Shown: one piece after another, positions 43,215 through 54,483 of the stretch
Layout: each line of letters starts with the position of its first letter
Numbering within the stretch: position 1 is the first letter of the stretch
Assembly: GCF_027595985.1 (NCBI RefSeq)
Contig: NC_073311.1
Span: 31,091,557-31,155,556 of the forward strand
Direction: 5' to 3'
Length of the DNA stretch: 64,000 nucleotides
Origin: Sorex araneus
Taxonomy: Eukaryota; Chordata; Mammalia; Eulipotyphla; Soricidae
The notes under the pieces: model-generated
What the model saw: only the letters and a program-made list of their open reading frames with translations
Told to the model about the DNA's origin: nothing
Databases searched by the model: none
Program-made: the position numbers and the translations under genes

Positions 43215-43540
43215 ATTGAGAAACCCTGAGCATAGCCAGGTGTGACTCGGAAACTGTCACTGTCACTGTCATCCCATTGCTCATTGATTTGCTTGAGCGG
43301 GCACCAGTAACGTCTCCATATTGAGACTTGTTAATGTTTTTGGCATATTAGATATGACATGGGTAGCTTGCCAGGCTCTGCTGTGTGGGTGAGATATTCT
43401 TGGTAGCATGCTGGGCTCTCCAAGAGGGGCGGAGGAATCGAACCCGTGACGGCCACGTGCAAGGCAAATGCCTTACCACTGTGCTATCGCTCCAGCCCTA
43501 CTCAGAAACAAACAAAAAGAAAAAAAAGGAAAAAAGAAGA
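43215..43540 (+). mobile_element. Type A SINE 3' remnant hosting a type B insertion
   Basis: CCCTGAGCATAGCCAGGTGTGACTCGGAAAC before and AAACAAAAAGAAAAAAAAGG after the nested element restore a type A 3' end and A tail. Confidence 0.8.
43245..43509 (-). mobile_element. Full-length type B SINE, nested, 10-bp TSD
   Basis: TSD ACTCGGAAAC / ACTCAGAAAC (43245-43254 and 43500-43509). Reverse complement from TGTCACTGTCACTGTCATCC to CTATCGCTCCAGCCC. The TSD abuts the CAGTGA-type tail with no A run. Confidence 0.96.
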
Positions 43541-43855
43541 GAAGTTGATCACAACTTCACAAAGAAATGAGAGTGACCGTGCAAGACACCTTGAAATGGC
43601 CCACTGGGTGGGGCGGGGATAGAGAAGATAGGAAGGATTTCTCTACTTGGCCTCTAGTTCCTAGACTCAACATTGAGCACCCCTGTACTTATGGGCTGAG
43701 ATTCAGCTATTTCAGAGAGCCATTGGGGAACCTAATTCCACATTTTATCTTCCTCCTTGGGAGAGGAAGAACAGTTATCCAACAAGTGCAGAGTGCCAGT
43801 ACAGAAGAGGGTCCTGGAGACACAGAAGCCTTAGTTATTACTGGATAGGAGGGTC
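43541..43855. other. Intergenic, nothing recognised
   Basis: No repeat family or exon identified. Confidence 0.4.
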
Positions 43856-43856
43856 A

Positions 43857-44190
43857 TGTTTTTTTTTTCTCTCTTTATCTCTCTTCTTCTCCTTTCTCCC
43901 CTCTCTCTTCCTCCCTCCATTTCTTCCCCTCCTCTATCCTCTCTCTTTTCTCTCTCTGTCTCTGTGCCATCCCCTGCTCTCTCCTTTCTCTCTTCTTTCT
44001 CCTCTTTTCTCTCTCTTCTTTTTTCTTCTCTCTCACTCTCTCTATCTCACTCTCTCTCCTTCTCTCTTTTCTTCTCTTTTCCTCCCCTCCTTTCTCCTTT
44101 TTCTCCTCTCTTTCCCCCACCCCCTCTTCTCTCCTTTCTCTCCATTGTTTCTCCTCTTTCCTCTTTTCACTCCCCCCCACCCCACCCCAG
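43857..44190 (+). repeat. 330-base polypyrimidine tract
   Basis: Almost uninterrupted CT/T-rich strand (CTCT, CCTTTCTC, CTCCCC), with a C8 run near 44,172. Open frames on both strands are compositional artefacts. Confidence 0.95.
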
Positions 44191-44279
44191 TCTCCCCAGA
44201 AGCTATCCAGTCAGGAAGAGGCTGAGACTTGGAAGTCAGATGAGGCTAAGGAATCAGAGGAAGCTGGAGGCACAAAATT

Positions 44280-44486
44280 AGTCCATACATTTCTTTGTTT
44301 TCTTATTTTTGTTTCTTTATTTTGGTGTCACACCTGGCAGTGCTCTGGGTTTACTCCTAGCTTCGTACTGAAGGTTCCCTAGCAGGTCTCATATTGGTTG
44401 AGCCCTATGATGAAAACCAGATCAGCACCAAGCAAGGCAAGTACGCTACCTGCTGTACTATCTCTCTGGCTTCAGTCTATACATTT
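44280..44486 (-). mobile_element. Old type A SINE with 13-bp TSD
   Basis: TSD AGTCCATACATTT / AGTCTATACATTT (44280-44292 and 44474-44486). Body diverged: GGTGTCACACCTGGCAGTGC and CTGTACTATCTCTCTGGC. Confidence 0.85.
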
Positions 44487-44763
44487 TTTAAATGATGAAG
44501 AATAATTTTAAAGCTTTCTACAGTCTAAGAACTGAAGCTTTTATGAGGTTAATAGGAACCAGTCATCAAATCTTAATTAGTATGGAGGTGGAAATTCTAC
44601 TTGAAACAAGATTTATGGTTGCTAAAATTTTTTAGTGATTATTCAGATTAAATTTTGGACAAACCTTACTCATCCTTAATCAGATGATGTATTAATTTTT
44701 TAAGGACAGTGTTCATTAATAAAAAATACGCCTTAGCCATAATGTTTTGTGTCCAAGTGATAT

Positions 44764-44985
44764 ATAATAATTTGTGCTAAGAGAGGCCGGAGCAATAGCA
44801 CAGTGGGTAGGGCGTTTGCCTTGCATGCGGCCGACCCAGGTTCGATCCCTGGCATCCCATATGGTCCCCCAAGCACCGCCAGAAGTAATTCCTGAGTGCA
44901 AAACCAGGAGTTACCTCTGAGCATCGCTGGGTGTGACCCAAAAAGCAATAATAATAATAATAATAATAATAATTTGTGCTAAGAG
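44764..44985 (+). mobile_element. Full-length type A SINE with (AAT)n tail and 20-bp TSD
   Basis: The 20-base repeat ATAATAATTTGTGCTAAGAG occurs at 44,764-44,783 and 44,966-44,985. The tail grew into about nine AAT units, probably seeded by the target site itself, so the exact TSD length is uncertain. Confidence 0.96.
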
Positions 44986-46590
44986 CTATCATTGAGCTTT
45001 TGGATAGATTCATATCTTATGCAAAACTCTCACTGCACGAAGGAAAAAGAACAAGCTTTTTATCTTATTTGCACATCCACGCGCTCCCTGTAGAGTGCCA
45101 TGGTGTGAGTATAGGGAGGGGCAGGTGGTGATGACAGAAATAGGGAAAAGACGAATGAAGGAGGGTTTGCGAGTGAAATTGTGTTTTGTGTCTCTGAAAA
45201 TAAAACAAAGGCAGTCTTATTCTATCTTATATATCCCGATGACATTTGGCAATTTACGTAGAAGTAGCAGCAGGCTTACATGAAGCATTCTACAAGGGAA
45301 AAAAAAAAACATAGCTTTTCAAAATACAGTTTTGTTATATTTTGGGTTTTGCATTCCTGGGATTCTGGAAACTTATTTGAGTTATCTAAGTAGAAAACCG
45401 CAGTTGATATCATCTTCACAGACAACAAGAGGCTAACTTGGGGAAGCAACTCCCTGAGATCATAGTATTCTTTCCACGCCCCCACCACTAAAAGCCCCAA
45501 CAAGAACATTTTGTGCTTTCCAGCCGAACACATATTTTTATCTGAAGGTAGTCTTCCTCCACTGGTCTCCCTGAAGACACTTGCCAATCTTTTATGAAAT
45601 CTGGGAGCTTGTACTGTGGTGTAAGAAGAATACTCATGTACTTACTTCACATCCTGCAGGAGAAAGAAGACAGCGAGAGAAGTCCTGTCGCCCCTAATTG
45701 AGTGTGGTTTATCAGCGCCTGTTTCCTAGAAGAGCTGATGTTGACATTTCAAGAAGAGGGTGAATCGCACCCTTCGCGTCTCGCCTGAGTTGCCCACTTT
45801 CCCTGGAGTGTTTAAATGTCTGAGATGAATCTGAACGGATGTGGATTGACATGTCAGTACCTGAAAGTGGGTGCAGCACCCCCCTCCGGGAATGAATGTA
45901 CATTTCCCAAGGACTTGTTTTCAGAGGGTGGTGGAAGGAACAACACACAGCCCTGTGCCCACACACTCAGCCATCTGCCGTTCCAACCACATCTCTCTCT
46001 CCCCCATTTCCTGCATATGATTCATCTATGCTTTTGCTCCTTCTTCAAAGATAACTGTGTAGGCATGTCAGAAGGGGGAAAGTCATTAAGAAAAGTGGAA
46101 GCTGGAGTTTTTAGGATGAGGTCGAGTCGATTAAACAAGCTGGAATTTCACAAAGCAAACAGTGCGGCTGAGGACGCTCTGGTCTCCTTGCTGGTGCCTC
46201 ATTTCGTCACAGGGTTATCATCACCCATCAGGAACAGGTCAACGAAAATGGAGCATGTAAACTATGAGCGCATGAGTTGCTAAACCGCAGCAGAGGACAG
46301 AATAAACTGCAGAAGCCAAGAGAAGGATGCTGGGTTTTCCAACTAGAGATCCTGTTCACTCTAGCCACCATTGTAAGGAACTTCTGTCTGTAATGCTATC
46401 TATAAATGTATACCTGAGTGGATTTTTGTGACCTTTCCCAACAAGCAGACCAAGTGGTCATGCCTTTAAGGGAGACCCTGAGTTGGAGGCCTCAGATGTT
46501 GCTACCTATAGCAACAATGGGGAAGGTGACTGCCTCGGAGTCCTTGATCCTGAAGGACACCAGCAACCCGTTTTATGGAAAGGGTCTCAT
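44986..46590. other. Repeat-free intergenic DNA
   Basis: 1.6 kb without recognisable repeats. A 155-codon frame at 45,816-46,283 has no domain and ordinary composition; not called as a gene. Confidence 0.35.
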
Positions 46591-46788
46591 ACAGGAAGTG
46601 CTTGTTGAACTGGATCCCAAAGGACCAATAATCTGAGGAGTTTGGTTTGGGGAACTTCAGCAAACAAGAACAATTTCCAGGGGCCAGAAAGATCGTATTA
46701 AGGTGCTGGCCTTGCATACAGCCAACCCAGGTTTGGTTCCTGGCACCACATACAGTTCTCTGAATTCCACCAGAAGTGATGTTTAATT
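46591..46788 (+). repeat. Local duplication, copy 1 (unique DNA plus SINE)
   Basis: ACAGGAAGTGCTTGTTGAAC, GGGAACTTCAGCAAACAAGA, then SINE head GGGGCCAGAAAGATCGTATT and CACATACAGTTCTCTGA. It matches 47,818-48,014 across both the unique part and the SINE junction. Confidence 0.8.
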
Positions 46789-46800
46789 GTGTCCAAGAGT

Positions 46801-47355
46801 TGGGGCTCAGGGGCTCTTTGCTGTATTGCACCTCATTTTAGGCAAATTGCTAAGCCCCAGGAATCTCCGGTGCCTCATATGTATGCCAGAAGGTAAGTAC
46901 CTACCTCACAGGGCGGAGAACTGAAAAGGTGAGAACTGAGAGTGGATAATGGATGAAAAGGATTTGGTGTGGTCCTTGGAAGGGGGTCGATATGTACATA
47001 TCACTTGAATACAAAAATGTCTAAGTTTGATTTCCATCATGTTTTCCATCTTACGTGAATAAGGCGAAGAACACAATGGAGAATTGGAGAGCTCTGACAC
47101 ATTTCTCTATATCTCCCCCTCATTGGGAGACGAAGGGGCAGGCATCATGGGGCCTGGTAGTAGAACCCGGTGTTAATGCAAGATGCTGGGGAGAAAGAAG
47201 GGCAACAGACAAAACTGACCCTGTAGACTCCTCTGCCACCCCACCCCCAAAGTCCATCTCATATCCAATAGCAAGTGAAGGGTCCAAGATGTGCGGAGGG
47301 ATCCTAATATTGAGTGGATATGCAGATTCTAGATCAGTCCTACTTCCCAGAGACT
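46801..47355. other. Intergenic, nothing recognised
   Basis: No repeat family or exon identified. Confidence 0.4.
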
Positions 47356-47359
47356 GTGT

Positions 47360-47475
47360 AGCACTGGTGCTTGCGTTTTCTCTTCTACAGAGTGGGTATT
47401 ATCATAGCCCATTATCTTGGGTGGTTATAAAGATGAAATAAATTTATCTACATAAGGGACTGAGCACAGGGACTC
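47360..47475 (+). mobile_element. Possible MIR 3' part
   Basis: TTTTCTCTTCTACAGAGTGG, GTATTATCATAGCCC, GGTGGTTATAAAGATGAAAT, GGGACTGAGCACAGG follows the MIR end. Confidence 0.5.
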
Positions 47476-47817
47476 AGGAGAGACAATAATACACAAATGC
47501 TTTCTGCTGTTAATATTTTGTCTTCCTGTAAATATATAAAATTGTTAAGAATTCATTCATTAAGCTGTGTACTGACTCTCTTTTTAAAATAATAATGCAT
47601 ATCCACTCCCTTCCGTGAACTTGATATTGTTCAGTCAATCCATTCACTTCTTTCTCATCAAATATTAATTGAGATGTTACAAAGAGTCAGTACCATGCAG
47701 GGCTCAGGAGATGTCAAGGCTCACTTAGCAGGAAGCTTGAAGGTTCATCAAAGAGAGAGGTGAAAAGGAAAACAGGACAAGTCATGACGTAGATGTCTGG
47801 AGAAGAAAGGACCACAC

Positions 47818-48075
47818 ACAGGAGATGTTTTTTGAACTGGACCTGAAGGACAAATAGCCTGAGGATTTGGGGCTTGGGAACTTCAGCAAGCAAGAACAAC
47901 TTCCAGGGGCTGGAGAGACAGTGTTAAGGTGCTGGCCATGAATGCAACAACCCTGGATTTGGATCCTGGCATCACATACAGTTCTCTGAGTCCCACCAGA
48001 AGGGATAGTTGAGCACAGAATTAGAGTTAGGCCTGAGCATTACCGGGGATGTTCCCAAACAAACAACAAAATCCT
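47818..48075 (+). repeat. Local duplication, copy 2, with longer SINE
   Basis: ACAGGAGATGTTTTTTGAAC, GGGAACTTCAGCAAGCAAGA, then GGGGCTGGAGAGACAGTGTT and a SINE body retained to GGGATGTTCCCAAACAAACA. Copy 1 lost the last part of the SINE. Confidence 0.8.
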
Positions 48076-48198
48076 CCAAAGAGGAATAGAGTTTGTGAGG
48101 AAACAACACAAATCAGCCACCAAAACACTAGATCTGGTAGTCACACGAAATATTGGTATGGGTGGTGTCCAGCCATCTGCATGAATATCCATCTCTTT

Positions 48199-48447
48199 GG
48201 GCTGGAGTGATAGCCCAGCGGGTAGGGTGTTTGCCTTGCATGCAGCTGTCCTGAGTTCGATTCCTCCGCCGCTCTTGGAGAGCCTGGCAAGCTATGGAGA
48301 GTATCTCGCCCCCAGGGCAGAGCCTGGCAAGCTACCTGTGGCGTATTCGATATGCCAAAAACAGTAGCAACAAGTCTCACAATGGAGATGTTACTGGTGC
48401 CCACTTGAACAAACTGATGAACAACAGGATGACAGAGACAGTGACAG
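48199..48447 (+). mobile_element. Full-length type B SINE
   Basis: GGGCTGGAGTGATAGCCCAG, B-box GAGTTCGATTCC, two GGCAAGCTA modules, ATTCGATATGCCAAAAACAG, tail GATGACAGAGACAGTGACAG. No clear TSD. Confidence 0.95.
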
Positions 48448-51400
48448 TTCCATGAAAACAGGCTTGACCCTTGATTGGGATCACAGTCCACTGGCAGCTC
48501 AGTTCTGCCCTGATGTGAGGCTCAAGGTCTGCTTTTAGAGGAAATGGAAGTTGCTTGTCTAACTTCCAGTTGATAGGCAAGGCTTCGGATCTGATCTGAG
48601 CTCCTGTTCCCTTTCCAATGACAGGGTTGTCACTTTATTCCTTTCACAGACTCCACCTCACATTCAAGTTCTAATAACTGAGTGTCTGTCTTGATCCATC
48701 CTCTACAAGTTTCCACGTTTCCCTAAACTCTGCTTCATAAAAACTCAGCCCTCCCCAGAGCTCCAATTCTTCTCAAAGCCCAATGCTTGACCTTGGGCAC
48801 CCATGAAGCTGATTGGTCCACTATAGACTATTGCAAACCCAATCCCTCCCCTCTAACTCTCCTCAGGTGGGACACAAATGGATGATCTTTCAGTGAAACT
48901 CTTGATGACAGTCATGTAGCTGAGTGTTAACTTTGCTGCTTGCCCAGAAATTCCCTTCTATAAAACCAACCCGTTTTCCAGTGCCCTGTAGAATGCCCCC
49001 TGCCAAACCTTGCCCTAGACAAACTCCATTCCTTTCACCACTCAACGAATTCACAAACCCCATTGCAACTGTGGCTAGCGAAAAGCGCACTGTCTCGGTA
49101 TTTAAAGAATCACCTGCATGTGCACTTCGGGGTGCTGATTATGCCATATGTTCTATAAAATAACCTCAAAGCACTTGGACTAATAAGAAGGAGTCTAATA
49201 AAAGCCACCAAAGGGGTTAGCTCCCAGCTCATCTTTATGCTGTGGACCCCAGCCTGCCTGTACTGATTTGATGGCTGTGCTATGGCATGTGTCACCTCCT
49301 TCGTTCCGGACATCAGCCATATGCTACCAGCCACAACTTTCAGAAAATAAACTTGGGAATAAAGTCACCAGAGGAAATAAGGACCATTTGGGAACATGAG
49401 AACTCACATGTTCTCTCTGTTATTTTCTTTCTTATGTTTTTTTTTTTTTTTCAGAAAGACTTTCCAAGTTTCGACCTGTTATAATGCCAGCCCATCTGGC
49501 TTGTTATTAATGAAAACAGCAGCCTTTTTTAACGCTCTTGTGTGGCAGTACTTTCCAAAAATTTACAGAAAGAACTCTCAGATTTGATGTACCATATTTT
49601 ATCTTCTTTGAGAAAATAAATCCCAACAGGAGAGCATTGTAGGGAGAGTATGTGCATAGAAATATTCAGTGAGTCATGCCTGGTGTTGTAGGTCTATTCC
49701 GGTGCGTGGGGGTTCCAGAACAATTACATAAGTGTTAGCATAGCCAGAACTTTTGACATTTGTGGCAGCTTAATGGAGTTCTTTTCATCATTGAAAATAT
49801 CCTAATTGTTGTTTCCTTAACTTTAAAATGCATAAAACCGGTGAAAGCAGTGAAGCTGATTTGAGGCATTTCTAAAGTGTGCTTGGTTAGCAAAGAAACT
49901 GGAGGAAAATTATTTGAAATGCAATACAGGTGATCAAGCTGAACAAACACAATAACCATTCTGCAAGAAAACTGCCTGATGCCTTAATTGTGATATACTT
50001 TTGGCTTTTTAACTTCCACCAACTGTCAAGATTGCTGTCATGGCCTGAATATCTGTAGCCCCTTGTTTGGACAACCTAAAGTAGGGAAGTTATTCAATAA
50101 CAGGGTTTTGAAAATACTGAGACTTCACAAGCAACTCAAACACACAAATTCCTGGCTTCAATTTTTTCAGAAGAGCACCCAGGAAGTAATGTGATATTCC
50201 AAGTACCACTAATACACTTGATAAAACTGTTAGTCATCTTAAAAAGAAAAATGATAGCTGGGTTCCAAGTTTTCTTCCTTTTAAAGAAATTAAAGAGTGA
50301 TCCGACTACAGCATCTTTCCTATCTTTGAGGTGAGTTTCCTTGAATCCAGGAATTAGGGGCTTTCTAGGGAGTATAGAACACTTGTTTCTTGTAGCTGTT
50401 TGTTCAGTGTCTTGCTCAATTTTTCCTACTGGTTTAATTTCCTGCAGATAAGAGGTTGTAAGTTAAGGGTGTTGCTCTATTTATTGATTCATATGACTGG
50501 TGCAAAGGACAGGCAGGCAGATCAGGCACTGACTCACAGAACTTTTTGTTGGTGCCGTGTGTACTTCTCTGGAGGGAAAGGTCCTGTATCCTCAAGCACT
50601 CTTGGATTCCTTCCTGTTAACCGGCTTTCCTCTGGCACAGAGCTAATACCACCGGGTATCTTGGAAATCACTATAGAGGAGGTGTGGTGAGGCTATGTGA
50701 ACTGCGTGGGCCATGGTCACGTAGGTGATAATCTAAATGGGATCGCAAATTTACTAAGTATCCTTGTGACACACAGTCATCATTAGGGTTTGCTTGTTGA
50801 TGTTGGAGTACTACGTGCTGTCCAGGACTACTTCCAAGAATCTACTTGAACATGTACCCCTGGGGCGTAGGGAGACGAGTTAAAATGAGGAATTTGGAGT
50901 CCTTGCCAAGTTTTCTAGATAATGGAGATGATTTTTCTGGAGGAAGTGATGTGTTCATCAGGGCTAGGAAGGCAGAGGGGAAGAACGCGACCTTAGCAAG
51001 GAAGAAGATGCACCATACCAAGTCAAAGTTAGAGTATACTTTCTCAAGCCATATTTGCTTTGCAGTAACTCATCTTCACCTCTATAGTTCTGGCTATCTG
51101 AATCCATCCCATCACTATCAGATTCGTTTGATAGATTTATATAGCTATATTTCCTAGAATATCTCTTCTCTTTTCTATCTTTCCACTCACTAAGTTCTTT
51201 CTCTTATTCTCTCTCACCTATATAACAACAATCACCTTCTATCCAAACACCCTTCTTTCAGTTTTGCCCCCCACAACAATGCAGAGAATGTTTGATTGCT
51301 TATCAATAGTCATTTATTGGGAGGAGCTTGGCATCTCTCAAGTTATGTCGGAAAAATCAGTAATTAATAAACACTAGCAGGGGTTTAGAAACAATTCAAT

Positions 51401-52235
51401 AGAGTGTTTATGCCCTGTTACAGAGAACGTGATTTTCTCTCCATTCTACGGGCAGAATAGATACCAGGGAATAAACATTTTTTCAACTTGGATCAGGTGC
51501 CTTTGGGCTGTGGACAAAGGGGAGCACTTTGGTTTCGCAGTCTTGCCTGATCATCTTCAAGTGGGGATAAGGAGAGAAGGTAATCCTCCACCCCCCTCCC
51601 CCAGAAAAGCCAAGTGGAGTGGATAATGAGCAGCCAGAAACTAGCATGAGCCCACAATGTGTTGATTATAGGGGAAGCATCTTAGTGTGGCGGCAATATA
51701 AATTATCCCGTTGTACTCCTATAGCTTGTTAACTCCTCTCTCTTCCCAACAGACAATAACGTCCTTAAAGAAAGGGCCCTGTCTTATTCATCTTTGTTGC
51801 CTGGCCTCTCACAGACACATAACATAAATATTCCTTGTATGAAATAATGAATCCATGTCTGTTTAAATGAAAGCTTTGTTCAGTCTCTTTTGTAAGATTT
51901 CGGAATAACTTTATGGTTTCTCAGTCCCAGCTTCAGTGATTCTTCTCCCTGACCTGAAATTGCTCAACACTGAACTCGGCAGTCCTCCTCCCTCCCACTC
52001 ACATTTGGGAGTTCCCAGCGGGAAAGACAGAACCAGGGCATTTTATAACAGATACAAGCTTTGCTTTCTGTCTCCATTAATCCATTACTTCCAGCACCAT
52101 TTTGGTTTTCAGAAAATCATAATGCACATTTGTTCCTGGGATGCTTAGCAGTTCCTGATGAACTGATTTTTAAGCTATCCTGCCTGGCATAATACAGTGG
52201 AAACAATGTGCTTTTGCATCTGACAAATGTATCAT
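48448..52235. other. 3.8 kb of SINE-free intergenic DNA
   Basis: No recent SINE or L1. 48,640-49,330 has LTR-like features (TATAAAA near 48,960 and 49,153, AATAAA at 49,197) but no matching terminal boundaries. Several 60-110 codon frames are unconvincing. Confidence 0.35.
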
Positions 52236-52239
52236 TATC

Positions 52240-52310
52240 ACTTCTGATAATGAAACCCCCAACTACCAACTTTGTGACCCTGGAAACTTGATTTAAACCT
52301 CTGTAGATCT
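52240..52310 (+). mobile_element. Possible MIR fragment
   Basis: CAACTTTGTGACCCTGGAAA, CTTGATTTAAACCTCTGTAG resembles MIR TGTGTGACCTTGGGCAAG. Confidence 0.35.
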
Positions 52311-52399
52311 TGGGTTACACATATATTCACTGAACCACATGTGTATATACAAAGTTACATGTCATTTTTTTTGTATTTGGTTTTTAATCATTTTTTTAA

Positions 52400-52647
52400 G
52401 GGCTGGAGCAATAGGGCAGTGGGTAGGGCATTCGCCTTGCACGCAGCCTACCCAGGTTTGATTCCTCCATCCCTAAGAGAACCCGGCAAGCTACTGAGAG
52501 TATCTCACCCGCCCGGTAGAGCCTGGCAAGCTACCCATGGCATATTCGATATGCCAAAATCAGTAACAACAAGTCTCAAGATGGAGACTTTACTGGTGCC
52601 TACTCGAACAAATCGATGAGCAACAAGATGACAGTGACAGTGACAAT
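52400..52647 (+). mobile_element. Full-length type B SINE
   Basis: GGGCTGGAGCAATAGGGCAG, B-box GGTTTGATTCC, two GGCAAGCTAC modules, tail GATGACAGTGACAGTGACA. Flanking similarity ATTTGGTTTTTAA (52,375 and 52,646) may be part of an imperfect TSD. Confidence 0.95.
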
Positions 52648-52935
52648 TTGGTTTTTAAAAGAAAATTTTATTGAATTACTTTGAGATACAAAGTTACAAA
52701 GTTTTTCATTTCATTTTTCATAGTAGTTGTGTGTGTCTATTTTCCTCCAATGTCCCCAATTTTCTTCCTGCCTCCCCGATTCCCCCCTTCCCCACCCCCT
52801 CACCCCAAGCCTGCATTTCTGGCGACACTTTTTTTTCCTTTTAGGCACTCTGGTTTGCAGTACAAAGGTACATGTCTTAATGTTGTCTTGTGACAAGTGT
52901 CCAGTGATTATCAGCTCCATTTTTCTTTGGTTACT
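52648..52935 (-). mobile_element. L1 3' end copy, short
   Basis: TTGAATTACTTTGAGATACA, AAGTTACAAAGTTTTTCATT, TTCCTCCAATGTCCCC and TTTAGGCACTCTGGTTTGCA match the 3'UTR family in reverse complement. Confidence 0.75.
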
Positions 52936-53107
52936 TAAAGTGATAGAGGCATGAAGAAAATCTTTGGTACTAGAGTGGGTGATTTGAAACAAAGGAACAT
53001 GAGACAAAGACAGAACAAACATATGTTGATTTTCTCTAAACACAAATCAATCTCAATGATTAACTTTTTACTGAACTATAAAAAACATATCATATAATGT
53101 TTAAATG

Positions 53108-53240
53108 TGGGACTGGAGAGATAGTATAGAAGATAAGATACTGGAAGCACCCTCCAGAAGTGATTTCTGAGTGTAGAGCCAGAAATAACCCCTGAGCAGT
53201 GCCAGGTATGCCCCTTCAAAATAACAAACACACACAAAAA
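53108..53240 (+). mobile_element. Old type A SINE, internally deleted
   Basis: GGGACTGGAGAGATAGTATA joins directly to GGAAGCACCCTCCAGAAGTG; the B-box is missing. It ends CCAGGTATGCCCCTTCAAAA. Confidence 0.7.
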
Positions 53241-53255
53241 TTAAATGTAACAGAT

Positions 53256-53526
53256 AGGCTTAAGATCACTGTCACTGTCACTGTCATCCCCATTGCTCAT
53301 CGATTTGCTCGAGCGGGCACCAATAACGTCTCTCATTGAGAGACTTCTTGTTACTGTTTTTGACATATCCAATACGCATGGGTAGCTTGCCAGGCTCTGC
53401 CACGAGGGCTCAATACTCTTGGAGGCTTGTTGGGCTCTCCGAGAGGGGTGGAGGAATTGAACTTGGGTGGGCCGAGTGAAAGGCGAACGCCCAACAGCTG
53501 TGCTATCGCTCCAGCCCAGGCTTAAG
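53256..53526 (-). mobile_element. Full-length type B SINE with 9-bp TSD
   Basis: TSD AGGCTTAAG (53256-53264 and 53518-53526). Starts ATCACTGTCACTGTCACTGT and ends CTATCGCTCCAGCCC. Confidence 0.96.
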
Positions 53527-54012
53527 CTAGAAATATAAATCCATTACATGCATATATATGTACATATACACGTACATCAGAAGTTTGTTTTTATGTTTCT
53601 AAAACAATAACAGGATCCCAAGCTAGAATCTACACAGGCATAATTGAATTGGAAAGAATTTCTTCTCTAAAGTGCATTGTCTAATTCTACCCTTAGATAC
53701 ATTGGGATAAAATTCTGACTGAGTTATTGGTTGTTGAATTGTCTAAACTCGGAGGTCAATTGGGAAATTCTGGCAGAACAGATCCCTGATAAGAGTTCAA
53801 TGAGCACCTAAACAAGTGAGCTACCTAGCATCAGGGGTTTCTGCCCAATAGCTTTTCTTCACTCTGCTGTAACCCTTATTTTTTGTTGTTATCTCATCAA
53901 TAAAAGAATATGGAAAGTAATCACACATAACTAAGGGGGATATATAATCAAAACATTATATAGGGAGAATTAATGAAATGTCACTGGCTATTGACTGCAT
54001 CTTTTTCACATT
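53527..54012. other. Intergenic, nothing recognised
   Basis: AT-rich with a short TATATGTACATATACACG stretch; nothing else identified. Confidence 0.4.
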
Positions 54013-54483
54013 AAGAAAATTCACAAATGGAGTATAGAATAACAACGCATGAGGCTGACACCCAAGGACAGTAGATACAAGGGCCAGGGGGATTGACCCA
54101 TAGCTGGAAGACTGTTTTATGAGCGGAGGGGAGAAGGCAGATGGAATAGAGAAGGGATCACTAAGAAAATGATGGCTAGAAGAACCAGTTGGGATGGGAG
54201 ATGCATGCTGAAAGTAGATAATGGACCAAACATGATGACCTCTCAGTGTCTGTGTTGCAAGCTATAACGCCCAAAAATAGAGAAAGAGTATAGGGAATAT
54301 TGTTTGCCTTAGAGGCAGAGGGAGGGTGGGAAAGGAGGTTATACCTGGGATATTGGTGGTGGGGAATGTGCACTGGTGGAGGGATGGGTGTTTGATCATT
54401 GTGAGATTGTAACCCAAACATGAAAGCTTGTAACTATCTCACAGTAATTCAATAAAATTTTTTAAAAAAGAAAATTCACAAAT
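54013..54483 (+). mobile_element. L1 3' end copy with 16-bp TSD
   Basis: Perfect TSD AAGAAAATTCACAAAT (54013-54028 and 54468-54483). Element 439 bp: TGACACCCAAGGACAGTAGA, TGGGATGGGAGATGCATGCT, TGGTGGTGGGGAATGTGCAC, ending CAATAAAATTTTTTAAAA. AATAAA sits near the tail. Confidence 0.95.

Noticed and set aside
43856-44281. 141-codon Ser/Leu/Pro-rich frame
   Set aside because: Translation of the polypyrimidine tract.
45816-46283. 155-codon open frame
   Set aside because: No recognisable domain, ordinary intergenic composition and no splice or retrocopy evidence.
48640-49330. Possible solo LTR with TATA-like and AATAAA motifs
   Set aside because: No TG...CA ends, no target-site duplication and no primer-binding or gag/pol remnants. 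The motifs are common in AT-rich DNA.
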